Below are positions 1 through 6,193 of a stretch of 9,717 bases of DNA, piece by piece; within the stretch, counting starts at the first letter, position 1; every line of letters starts with the position of its first letter. This DNA comes from CAYMCO01 sp964388955 (lineage in GTDB: Bacteria > Chloroflexota > Anaerolineae > Anaerolineales > E44-bin32). Under the pieces are notes generated by a model that saw only the letters and a list, made by a program, of their open reading frames with translations, did not search any database and had not been told where the DNA came from. Both the position numbers and the translations under genes were made by a program. The DNA is taken from the NCBI GenBank assembly GCA_964388955.1, contig CAYMCO010000066.1:1-9717 (forward strand), given 5' to 3'.

Positions 1-88
1 GCAGGGGGGCTGGGGAGCGAGGGGGCTGGGGAGCGGGGGAGCGAGGGAGCAGGGGAGCGAGGGAGCGAGGGGGCGCGGAAGGGGGACA
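1..88 (+). repeat. G-rich degenerate repeat tract (block 1 of the composite repeat)
   Basis: Runs of three to six G alternate with AGC, AGCGA and CTG spacers over the whole stretch, which continues off the left edge of the window. The 20-mer GGGGAGCGAGGGAGCAGGGG at 36-55 recurs exactly at 1980-1999, after the polymerase core. The many closely spaced G-runs could form G-quadruplexes on this strand. The end of the tract merges into the ribosome-binding region of the four-helix-bundle gene. An inverted copy of the same family lies beyond that gene at 559-593. Confidence 0.75.
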
Positions 89-94
89 GTGGAA

Positions 95-490
95 ATGGAC
101 AAGAGGAAGAAGGCAATCCGGAGCCACCGGGGCCTCGACGTGTACCAATTGAGCTTCGATGCGGCAATGCGCATTTTTGAGCTCTCGAAGACCTTCCCCT
201 CAGAAGAGAGATACTCACTGACGGATCAGATGAGGCGTTCATCGCGATCGGTTTGTTCGAACATCGCTGAGGCATGGCGCAAGAGACGGTACCAACCCGC
301 ATTTGTCAGCAAACTCAATGACGCAGAGGCGGAAGCTGCCGAAACCCAACCCTGGGTTCACTTCGCCCGGGAATGCGGGTACCTGAAGCCGGAAACGGCT
401 CAAGAGATGCACCGGCAGTATGATCATGTTGTCGGAAAGCTGGTGAACATGATTCGAAATCCAGCGCCATGGATCCTCCCCAAGCGATAG
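95..490 (+). CDS. Four-helix bundle protein of the 23S rRNA intervening-sequence (S23) family
   Basis: The 131-residue product has the hallmarks of the S23/intervening-sequence protein family: an early LDVYQLSF segment, then TDQMRRSSRSVCSNIAEAW, the usual family signature (helix, basic turn, S-N-I-A-E), then further amphipathic helices. The length fits the family (about 115-135 residues). Members form four-helix bundles that oligomerise; the molecular role is unknown. Some are encoded inside insertions in 23S rRNA genes, but no rRNA sequence is present here. ATG at 95 is chosen over GTG at 89 because the AGGGGGA-type ribosome site (80-86) is about 8 bases from the ATG and too close to the GTG. 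The gene stands alone, between G-rich repeats in opposite orientation, and its codons end in A/T more often than in the polymerase gene next door. It may be an accessory insertion. Confidence 0.88.
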   Translation: MDKRKKAIRSHRGLDVYQLSFDAAMRIFELSKTFPSEERYSLTDQMRRSSRSVCSNIAEAWRKRRYQPAFVSKLNDAEAEAAETQPWVHFARECGYLKPETAQEMHRQYDHVVGKLVNMIRNPAPWILPKR

Positions 491-558
491 GACAGATTTC
501 CATTGAGCCAGCGGTCGGTCTGCCCATGTCTAAAGTGAACCGCGGATGATGATGTTTT

Positions 559-593
559 CACCCCTGCACCCCTGCTCCCGGGCACCCATGCCC
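559..593 (-). repeat. Inverted copy of the G-rich repeat, ending in a small hairpin
   Basis: Read on the minus strand this is the same G-rich repeat as at 1-88. The 17-mer GAGCAGGGGTGCAGGGG (complement of 561-577) occurs exactly on the plus strand at 2015-2031 and 6196-6212. At 580-593 the sequence GGGCA-CCCA-TGCCC can form a 5-bp hairpin, about 20 bases before the TTG start of the polymerase gene. The tract therefore sits where that gene's promoter and leader would be expected. Confidence 0.65.
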
Positions 594-612
594 AGATCAG
601 GCAGCCTCGCCC

Positions 613-2172
613 TTGCTTGACACCTTGTCTTCCCTCTCCCGCGCGATATTGAAGATCGAGCCTCTCTTGCTGGCGGCCATCGCGCCGTTCCTAATGTTTC
701 CCCGCCCCGAATGGCTCCCATTGCTGCTTACCCTGCCCCTGCTCTGGCTCATCCGAGGGGTGGGAACCGGGCACTTCATCCGCCGCACGCCGCTGGATTG
801 GGCGATCCTGCTCATGCTGTTCATGGTCCTGGTCAGCCTGTACGCCACCTACGACGTGGCCTTCAGCCTGCCAAAGATCAGCGGTGTCCTGCTCGGTGCG
901 GCGGCCTTCTACGCCGTGGTTGGGCGCTGCACGACCTGGCGCGCCTGGGCCTGGGGCTTGGCGGTGTTCCTGGCTGCGGGCCTGGGCGTGGCGTTGCTCT
1001 CCCTGATCGGCACGCGATGGCCGGAGAAGCTGCCGGTGCTGGGCGGGCTGGCGGAGCGGCTGCCGCCGATTCTGGCGGGGCTGCCCGGCGCGCCGGAGGG
1101 CTTCAACCCCAACCAGGTGGCCGGCTCGCTGCTGTGGGTGGGCCCGCCGGCGCTGGCCCTGGCCGCCGTCTCGCTGCGGGACCTGTTCGTGGAACGCAGG
1201 CCGGCCGCCCGCCGCTGGGCGGGCCGCGCCTTTCCCCTCGCCGCCGCGCTCGCGTTGCTGTTCACGGCGCTGATTCTCTTGAGCCAATCGCGCGCCGCCT
1301 GGATCGGCTTCTCCCTCGCCGTCCCGCTCATGCTGGCCCGGCTGCTGCTGCCCGGCCGCTGGGCCCTCCCCGCCATGGCGTTGATCCTGATCGCGGCCCT
1401 GGCCGCGGGCGGCTGGCTTGTGATCGACTGGGCCGCCGCGCCCGAGGCCGCCATGCCCTCCGCCCCGGAAGGGGGCGCGATCCAGTCGCTGTCCAGCCTG
1501 GAGGGCCGCTTGGAGATCTGGTCTCGCGCCCTTTACGGGCTGCAGGATTTCGCCTTCACCGGGATGGGCATGAACACCTTCCGCCGCGTGGTGCACGTGC
1601 TCTACCCGCTGTTCACCATCGCCCCCGACACCGATATCGCCCACGCCCACAACGAGTTCCTGCAAGCGGGCCTCGATCTGGGGCTGCCGGGCCTGATCGC
1701 ATTCCTCGCCCTGAACGTGGGCGCGTTGGGGATGCTGGCCCGTATCTGGGCCGGCCGAAGGACCACCGGGGTGCGCCCGCCCTTGCTGGCGGCCTTCGTC
1801 CTGGGGCTGGCCGGGGGCCTGCTGGCCCATATGCTCTACGGCCTGCTAGACGCCGTCGCGCTGGGGGCCAAGCCGGGCGTGCTGTGGTGGGTCCTGCTCG
1901 GGCTGATCGCGGCGCTCTACGAATTGACGGTGGGGCGGCGGGAGCAGGGGGCGCGGCGGAGCAGGGGTGCTAGGGGGCAGGGGAGCGAGGGAGCAGGGGT
2001 GCTAGGGGGCAGAGGAGCAGGGGTGCAGGGGAGCAGGGGAGATAGGGCTGTCGGCGATCGGCCGTCGGCCATCGGCTGTCGGCCATCGGCTATCGGCTAT
2101 CGGCTGTCGGCCATCGGCTATCGGCGATCGGCTGTCGGCTATCGGCAATCGGCTCCCGGCCTCCCGCCATGA
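613..2172 (+). CDS. O-antigen ligase/polymerase (Wzy/WaaL-type) membrane protein with a repeat-derived C-terminal tail
   Basis: Residues 1-440 form a polytopic membrane protein with roughly 12 hydrophobic segments. It carries the Wzy_C/O-antigen ligase signatures: SQSRAAWIGF (224-233), GRLEIWSRAL (298-307) in the large external loop, and HAHNEFLQAGLDLG (344-357). Such enzymes join undecaprenyl-linked glycan units, or transfer the glycan to an acceptor, on the outer face of the membrane; sequence alone does not separate polymerase from ligase. Residues ~442-519 are not domain sequence. They are Arg/Gly-rich, then a 7-residue periodicity (SAIGYR-like), translated from G-rich and heptamer repeats. 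The start is uncertain: the frame is open back to 553 with no ATG, and TTG at 613 (or 625) with a weak AGG upstream is the best choice. Together with the Wzc-like gene downstream this points to an exopolysaccharide locus. Confidence 0.85.
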   Translation: MLDTLSSLSRAILKIEPLLLAAIAPFLMFPRPEWLPLLLTLPLLWLIRGVGTGHFIRRTPLDWAILLMLFMVLVSLYATYDVAFSLPKISGVLLGAAAFYAVVGRCTTWRAWAWGLAVFLAAGLGVALLSLIGTRWPEKLPVLGGLAERLPPILAGLPGAPEGFNPNQVAGSLLWVGPPALALAAVSLRDLFVERRPAARRWAGRAFPLAAALALLFTALILLSQSRAAWIGFSLAVPLMLARLLLPGRWALPAMALILIAALAAGGWLVIDWAAAPEAAMPSAPEGGAIQSLSSLEGRLEIWSRALYGLQDFAFTGMGMNTFRRVVHVLYPLFTIAPDTDIAHAHNEFLQAGLDLGLPGLIAFLALNVGALGMLARIWAGRRTTGVRPPLLAAFVLGLAGGLLAHMLYGLLDAVALGAKPGVLWWVLLGLIAALYELTVGRREQGARRSRGARGQGSEGAGVLGGRGAGVQGSRGDRAVGDRPSAIGCRPSAIGYRLSAIGYRRSAVGYRQSAPGLPP

Positions 2173-2283
2173 GCTCACCGAACAGCAAAAGAGACTCCGG
2201 ATTGTCGCTAACGAGCCGAAAGCTGAATGCTGAGAGCTGAATGCCAACTGACCGCTGAACGCTGAGAGCTGAAAGCCAAATGC
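1934..2283 (+). repeat. Composite repeat copy A: G-rich block, heptamer arm, core, reverse-complement heptamer arm
   Basis: Four parts can be seen. (1) A G-rich tract at 1934-2047. (2) Sixteen consecutive 7-base units at 2049-2160, consensus NRTCGGC (TATCGGC, TGTCGGC, CATCGGC, GATCGGC); only the last deviates, as TCCCGGC. (3) A core at 2161-2216. Its CCGGATTGTCGCTAACGAGC (2197-2216) matches copy C at 6322-6340 with one indel and two substitutions, and its GAACAGCAAA (2180-2189) matches copy D. (4) A right arm at 2217-2283 of TGANNGC units (TGAATGC, TGAGAGC, TGACCGC, TGAACGC). Right-arm GCTGA can pair with left-arm TCGGC if one G-U wobble is allowed. The copy begins inside the polymerase reading frame and ends 76 bases before the HEPN start. 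Confidence 0.85.
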
Positions 2284-2294
2284 GCGCACCATCC

Positions 2295-2310
2295 TTACGT
2301 GCTGACGTAA
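2295..2310. promoter_or_regulatory. Palindrome upstream of HEPN gene 1 (possible operator)
   Basis: TTACGT-GCTG-ACGTAA is a perfect 6-bp inverted repeat with a 4-base spacer, 50 bases before the HEPN start codon and just outside composite repeat A. It is not followed by a T-run, so it is not a typical terminator. Its position would suit an operator for autoregulation of the module. No regulator gene is visible nearby, and a palindrome of this size can occur by chance. Confidence 0.3.
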
Positions 2311-2347
2311 AACCCGGAACCTGTAACCATATGCCTGGCCCACGGAG

Positions 2348-2353
2348 TATACT
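2348..2353 (+). promoter_or_regulatory. Candidate -10 element for HEPN gene 1, possibly giving a leaderless transcript
   Basis: TATACT matches the sigma-70 -10 consensus at five of six positions. It ends six bases before the A of the HEPN ATG, so transcription would start at or next to the start codon, and no Shine-Dalgarno-like sequence lies between. No convincing -35 hexamer sits 16-18 bases upstream. A leaderless transcript is therefore possible but unproven. Confidence 0.35.
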
Positions 2354-2359
2354 GAGAAC

Positions 2360-2749
2360 ATGGTTGACCGTTCGAGAGATTGGTTGCGGCAAGCCGTAAG
2401 GGACCTGGAGCAGGCAGCGGATTCACGCCGGGCCGGGCGTCACGAGTGGGCTTGCTTCGCCGGCCAGCAGGCGGCGGAGAAGGCCGTGAAGGCCCTGCAC
2501 CTGCATCTAGGTCAGGAAGCTTGGGGCCACGTGGTCGCGCAATTGTTGCGGCAATTGCCGCCTGAAACTGCCGCGCCCGAGGACTTAGTTGATCGAGCGA
2601 AGGTGTTGGACAACTTCTACATCGCCTCGCGATACCCGAACAGCCACCCTGATGGCGCTCCCTTTGAACACTTTGGCGCTATACAGAGCCAGCAAGCACT
2701 CGACTACGGCAGCTCGATCATCGCCTTCGTCAAGCGACAGATGGGTTGA
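2360..2749 (+). CDS. HEPN domain protein 1 (HepT-like toxin candidate)
   Basis: The 129-residue helical protein fits the small HEPN family (PF05168 type). It has DWLRQAVRDLEQA at the N-terminus, the family core ACFAGQQAAEKAVKALHLHL (31-50), then YIASRYPNSHPDG (87-99) and a C-terminal helix. Such proteins are encoded beside minimal nucleotidyltransferases. In characterised HepT/MntA pairs HEPN is an RNase-like toxin that the partner inactivates by AMP addition to a tyrosine; whether that holds here is inferred. R91-x4-H96 resembles the catalytic Rx4-6H motif, but it lies in the RYPN element and is not followed by x-Y, so activity cannot be assumed. The protein is clearly homologous to HEPN gene 2 in this window. 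The partner gene follows after an unusually long 113-base gap. Composite repeat A lies immediately upstream. Confidence 0.88.
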   Translation: MVDRSRDWLRQAVRDLEQAADSRRAGRHEWACFAGQQAAEKAVKALHLHLGQEAWGHVVAQLLRQLPPETAAPEDLVDRAKVLDNFYIASRYPNSHPDGAPFEHFGAIQSQQALDYGSSIIAFVKRQMG

Positions 2750-2837
2750 ACGGTGCGATACCGCAGCTAGTTAGAACCCATTCGATCCGGCTGCCCCGCA
2801 TTCTACTGTTCGCCAACCGTGTCTGATGTCTCGAAGT

Positions 2838-2850
2838 GGGCTGCAAGCCC
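2838..2850 (+). promoter_or_regulatory. Small hairpin just upstream of the nucleotidyltransferase 1 ribosome-binding site
   Basis: GGGCT-GCA-AGCCC is a perfect 5-bp, GC-rich stem with a 3-base loop. It is followed two bases later by the AAGGAAGA ribosome-binding sequence (2853-2860) of the nucleotidyltransferase gene. It could shape translation or mRNA stability within the HEPN-to-nucleotidyltransferase gap. There is no U-run, so it is not a classical terminator. Confidence 0.3.
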
Positions 2851-2862
2851 TCAAGGAAGACG

Positions 2863-3249
2863 ATGCCGCTTAGAGATCTGAAATCATCTATTCTCAGATG
2901 GCCGGATGCGGAAACCGTAGTTTCGGCCACGGAGGCCTGGGTGGGGGCCCTCCGGCAGCAGCGCGACGACGTGCTCGCGGTCGCGCTGATCGGATCCTAT
3001 GCACGCGGGGACTGGGGAGTGGGCAGTGATCTGGACTTGGTGATCATCATCGCGCAAAGTGAGGAACGTTTCTGGGAACGAGGGCGAGATTTCGACCTAT
3101 CGCAATTTCCTGTGCCCGCCGAGGCGTTGATCTTTACCCTGGCGGAGTGGCAAGCCCGCTCCAAGAATCCAGATCGATTCTTCAACGAGGTCGCAAACGA
3201 GGCGCTTTGGCTCTACGCTCGCCCGGGCGTTGACTTGGGGATAGCATAG
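2863..3249 (+). CDS. Minimal nucleotidyltransferase 1 (MntA-like antitoxin candidate)
   Basis: The 128-residue protein has the polymerase-beta-fold nucleotidyltransferase signature G-S-x10-D-x-D: GSYARGDWGVGSDLD, with G44, S45, D56 and D58. Family members paired with HEPN transfer AMP to the partner and so neutralise it. Aligned with nucleotidyltransferase 2, the third metal-binding acid falls in VPAEALIFTLAEW, where Glu replaces the expected Asp; activity may be altered. ATG at 2863 is preferred to the upstream GTG at 2836 because a strong AAGGAAGA site lies two bases before it, and the GTG would run translation through the hairpin and ribosome site. It is co-directional with HEPN gene 1 and forms module 1, in HEPN-then-nucleotidyltransferase order. 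Composite repeat B starts 37 bases after its stop. Confidence 0.88.
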   Translation: MPLRDLKSSILRWPDAETVVSATEAWVGALRQQRDDVLAVALIGSYARGDWGVGSDLDLVIIIAQSEERFWERGRDFDLSQFPVPAEALIFTLAEWQARSKNPDRFFNEVANEALWLYARPGVDLGIA

Positions 3250-3286
3250 TGCGTTATGCGGCAGGGGGACACGCGCGATGTGCGTG

Positions 3287-3436
3287 GGGGAAGGCGAGCA
3301 GGGGAGAAAACTGGTTGAAGGTTTTCGGCGGCCGGCCGTCAGCTTTCAGCCATCAGCTGAAGATGTCGAGCGGAGAGGCCTCGTGGTTGCCGGCGACCAG
3401 CCGATAGCTGACCGCTGAGAGCTGAAGGCCGAACGG
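3287..3436 (+). repeat. Composite repeat copy B
   Basis: A short G-rich remnant (3287-3306, with GAGCAGGGGAG) is followed by GGTTGAAGGTT (3313-3323), also present in copy D. The left arm has three exact 7-base units, CGTCAGC, TTTCAGC and CATCAGC (3337-3357). The core (about 3358-3401) includes GTGGTTGCC, comparable to TGGTTGTTGCC in copy D. The right arm is CGATAGC, TGACCGC, TGAGAGC, TGAAGGC (3402-3429) and a decayed last unit. Left-arm TCAGC and right-arm GCTGA are exact reverse complements, so the arms can form an imperfect hairpin around the core. This copy occupies most of the 325-base gap between nucleotidyltransferase 1 and the Wzc-like gene. Confidence 0.8.
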
Positions 3437-3509
3437 ACAGCGCTCGTCGTTGGTCGGCGCGTTGCGCCCACACGTGCCGACGTTCAAACTTCTGATCTGT
3501 ATCCCGAAC

Positions 3510-3538
3510 TTGTCTCCCTATTGTGGGAGTGCTAGCAT
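3510..3538 (+). promoter_or_regulatory. Candidate promoter of the Wzc-like/LysM transcription unit
   Basis: TTGTCT (3510-3515) and TAGCAT (3533-3538) are separated by exactly 17 bases. Each matches four of six bases of the sigma-70 -35 and -10 consensus. Within the spacer CTCCC-TATTGT-GGGAG (3514-3529) is an inverted repeat that could bind a regulator. The predicted start lies about 30 bases before the Wzc-like ATG. A second small inverted repeat, CGGTC-TTT-GACCG (3544-3556), falls in the leader. Confidence 0.35.
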
Positions 3539-3574
3539 ACCATCGGTCTTTGACCGGGAATAGAGGTAGCCGAT

Positions 3575-5248
3575 ATGGAGCTTCGACAGTACGCAGCCAT
3601 CCTGTGGCGCTGGAAGTGGTTGGTCATCGCCGGGGTGGTGCTCGCCGCCGGCACGGCCTTCGTCGCCAGCCGCGTGCAGACCCCCGTGTACGAGGCCACC
3701 ACCGATCTGCTCATCAACGAAGCCCCCAGCGAGGGGACGTCCGACTACACGGCCATCCTCACCAGCGAGCGCCTGGCGCGCACTTACGCCCAGATGCTGG
3801 TCAACCGCCCGGTGCTGCAGGAGACCCTGAGCCGCCTGGATATGCCGGTTGGCGTGCAGGAGCTCGACGCGCTCAAGAACGCCATCGACGTGCAGTTGGT
3901 GCGCGACACCCAGCTCATCACGGTGAGCGTGGAGGACGCCAGCCCGCTGCGGGCGGCGCAGATCGCCAACACCCTGGCGGAGGTGTTCGCGGCGCAGAAC
4001 GAGGACATGCAGGCCAGCCGCTTCGCGGCGTCCAAGGAGAGCTTGAGCCAGGAACTGGACCAGATCTCCGCCCTGATCCAGGAGACGGACACGAAGATCG
4101 ATGCCCTGCAGGAGCCGCTGGGCAACGGCGAGCGCGCCGAGAAGGACCAACTCGAGGCCAACCTGGCCCAGTACCGCCAATCCTACACCAACCTGCTGCA
4201 GAGCTTCGAGGCGCTGCGCGTTGCCGAGGCGCAGACGGTCTCCAACGTGGTGCAGGTGGAGCCGGCCACCCCGCCCGTCACTCCGGTGCGGCCGCGCACC
4301 ATGATGAACACCCTGCTGGCCGCCATCGTGGGGGGCATGATCGCCGTGGGCGCCATCTTCCTGATCGAGTACTTGGACACCAGTATCAAGACCCCCGAGC
4401 AGGTCATGGCGGCCTTCGGGCTGCCCATTCTGGGCTTGATCGGGAAACTGGAGGAGGAGCGGGAGCCGCATTCGGCCGCCAACCCGCGTTCTCCGATCAC
4501 CGAGGCGTTCCGCAAGCTGCGCAGCAACATCGAATTCTCCGCGGTGGGGCGGCCGATTCACACCCTGCTGATCACCAGCCCCGGGCCCGGGGAGGGCAAA
4601 TCGACTGTGGCCAGCAACCTGGCCGTCGTCATGGCCCAGGGCGGCAAGCGGGTGCTGCTTTTGGACGCCGACCTGCGCAAGCCGCGCGTCCATCGGATCA
4701 TGAACGTGACCAATCGCATGGGGCTCAGCGACCTGTTTGTGCGCGCCCCGCTCACCTTCGACGGGGTGGTGCGCAAGTGGCGCATGGGGAAATTGGCGTT
4801 GATCACCAGCGGCGGGCTGCCGCCCAACCCGGCCGAGCTGCTCGGCTCCGAGCGCATGGCCGAGATTCTCACCGAGCTCGCGGAGCGCACCGATGTGGTG
4901 GTCATTGATACGCCGCCGATGAGCGCCGTCACCGACGCCGTGCTGCTGGCGGCGCGCGTGGACGCCGTCCTGTTGGTGCTGGAACCCGGGACCACCCCGA
5001 TGGGCGCCGCGGAGCAGGCCCTGGACCAGCTTAAGCTGGCCGGCGCGAATGTGATCGGGTTCGTGATGAACAATGTCGATCTGCAGCGCGGCGGGTATTA
5101 CAGCGGCTACTACAGCGGGTATTACGAATACTACGAGGACGGGCGCGGGAATCGGCGCAAGGCCAGGCGCCGGCGCAGGGACCAGGCGGCCGCGCGCTCG
5201 CGCCTCGGCTTGCTCGACCGGGTGCGCCCTGATCTGAACGAAGAGTGA
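3575..5248 (+). CDS. Polysaccharide co-polymerase fused to BY-kinase (Wzc-like tyrosine autokinase)
   Basis: This 557-residue inner-membrane protein controls polysaccharide chain length and export. The Wzz domain starts at the N-terminus with a membrane helix (about 15-33). An extracytoplasmic, partly coiled-coil region (about 140-220) and the Pro-rich PATPPVTPVRP stretch (230-240) precede the second helix (about 244-266). The cytoplasmic kinase has PITEAFRKLRSNI (307-319), Walker A SPGPGEGKST (335-344), Walker A' LLLDADLRKPR (361-371) and Walker B VVVIDTPP (441-448). It ends in a tyrosine cluster, YYSGYYSGYYEYY (508-520), the autophosphorylation site. After the cluster comes an Arg-rich tail of about 37 residues, longer and more basic than usual. 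The start has AGAGG eight bases upstream. Wzz and kinase are one polypeptide, as in proteobacterial Wzc, not split as in many Firmicutes. The LysM gene follows after 43 bases, probably in the same operon. Confidence 0.93.
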   Translation: MELRQYAAILWRWKWLVIAGVVLAAGTAFVASRVQTPVYEATTDLLINEAPSEGTSDYTAILTSERLARTYAQMLVNRPVLQETLSRLDMPVGVQELDALKNAIDVQLVRDTQLITVSVEDASPLRAAQIANTLAEVFAAQNEDMQASRFAASKESLSQELDQISALIQETDTKIDALQEPLGNGERAEKDQLEANLAQYRQSYTNLLQSFEALRVAEAQTVSNVVQVEPATPPVTPVRPRTMMNTLLAAIVGGMIAVGAIFLIEYLDTSIKTPEQVMAAFGLPILGLIGKLEEEREPHSAANPRSPITEAFRKLRSNIEFSAVGRPIHTLLITSPGPGEGKSTVASNLAVVMAQGGKRVLLLDADLRKPRVHRIMNVTNRMGLSDLFVRAPLTFDGVVRKWRMGKLALITSGGLPPNPAELLGSERMAEILTELAERTDVVVIDTPPMSAVTDAVLLAARVDAVLLVLEPGTTPMGAAEQALDQLKLAGANVIGFVMNNVDLQRGGYYSGYYSGYYEYYEDGRGNRRKARRRRRDQAAARSRLGLLDRVRPDLNEE

Positions 5249-5291
5249 CCTCGTACCTGCCCCGCCGGGGGGCATCATCCGATATCCCGCC

Positions 5292-6152
5292 ATGAGCGCA
5301 GAAGCAGCCTGCCCTTACCTGGGCACGGAACAGGATCCGGGGACCTACCACGCCTTCCCCTCGCCCCACAACTGCTGCTGGAAGGCGGGGGAGGTGGGAA
5401 TCGTGCGCGCCGCCTACCAGGCGCGCTACTGCCTGTCATCCCGCCACCTGGCCTGCCGCGTGTTCCGGCAGGATTGGCCGGGCCCGCTGCCCGACGAGCT
5501 GGCCTATTTCGAGCCGCAGGTCCGGCGGAGACCGAGACTGCCATTGCGCGGCCTGGCATTCATCGGCATCCTGCTCACCGCCGTGCTCTCCATCGGCGCC
5601 TGGGCGATCTTTCTGGTGGGCTCCGCCGATCCAGGCCCGCCGCCGGTTTTCGTCGCGCCCACCGCGAGACCCACCGGGGTTCCGGCGCCCAGCATCTCGG
5701 CCACATCCACCGGCACTCCCACGCTCACCCCCACACCGGCGCCCTCCCCTACGGCCACTCCCAGCCCTGCGCCCACGCCGGGACCCGGATTGGAGACGCC
5801 CATCGCCGCGGACATGCCTTTCCTGATCCATGAGGTCCAGGCGGGGGAGCGCATGGCCGATTTCGCAGCGCGCTATGAGACCGATGAGGAGACCATCCGC
5901 TACGTCAACGGCATCGAAGGCTGGCCGCTGTGGGTGGGCGAGATGCTGGTGATGCCGGTGGGCCAAACCGGAGTTGGCGGTTTGCCGCGCTTCGCCATCT
6001 ACCAGGTGCCGGCCGATGATGTGCTGGTGCAGGCCGTTGCGGACCTCTTCGAGGCCGACGTCGGCGCGCTGAGCGATTACAATCGATTGGGTGAAGACGC
6101 CACGCTCCCCGCCGGCCGCTGGCTCATCGTGCCCTTGAAGAGTGAGCCGTGA
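5292..6152 (+). CDS. Cys-rich, single-pass membrane protein with two LysM domains
   Basis: The 286-residue protein has three parts. Residues 1-60 form a small Cys-rich domain with C7-P-Y-L-G, C28-C29, C47 and C55; this pattern resembles N-terminal domains I recall from Chloroflexota LysM proteins, possibly metal or Fe-S binding. A membrane helix follows (about 87-109), then a Pro/Thr/Ser-rich linker (about 113-168) typical of an extracytoplasmic stalk. Two LysM-type repeats occupy about 178-222 (HEVQAGERMADFAARY...LVMPV) and 235-281. LysM domains bind peptidoglycan or other GlcNAc-containing polymers. The positive-inside pattern (RRRPR before the helix) places the Cys domain in the cytoplasm. 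The gene lies 43 bases after the Wzc-like kinase, so the protein may link polymer export to the wall. No clear Shine-Dalgarno precedes the ATG. The specific function is unknown. Confidence 0.85.
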   Translation: MSAEAACPYLGTEQDPGTYHAFPSPHNCCWKAGEVGIVRAAYQARYCLSSRHLACRVFRQDWPGPLPDELAYFEPQVRRRPRLPLRGLAFIGILLTAVLSIGAWAIFLVGSADPGPPPVFVAPTARPTGVPAPSISATSTGTPTLTPTPAPSPTATPSPAPTPGPGLETPIAADMPFLIHEVQAGERMADFAARYETDEETIRYVNGIEGWPLWVGEMLVMPVGQTGVGGLPRFAIYQVPADDVLVQAVADLFEADVGALSDYNRLGEDATLPAGRWLIVPLKSEP

Positions 6153-6193
6153 GTGGTGAGGGGTGAGTATCAACGGAGGGGGCGGAGGCGCGG

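Noticed and set aside
691..1830. 379-codon minus-strand frame, and the 420-codon plus-strand frame at 711-1973
   Set aside because: Both overlap the polymerase gene in other frames and translate to Gly/Arg/Pro-rich sequence with no membrane segments or motifs.
2049..2160. Tandem repeat that might be taken for a CRISPR array
   Set aside because: Units are 7 bases with no spacers, and no cas genes are present.
2630..2649. Taking R-x4-H of HEPN 1 as proof of RNase activity
   Set aside because: The motif falls in the family's RYPN element, lacks the x-Y that follows in HepT, and is absent from the homologous HEPN 2; it may be chance.
3518..5293. 591-codon open frame on the minus strand opposite the Wzc-like gene
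   Set aside because: It is an antisense shadow of a high-GC gene; the translation is low-complexity (His/Gly/Arg/Gln-rich) with no domain, and the plus-strand gene has unmistakable kinase motifs.
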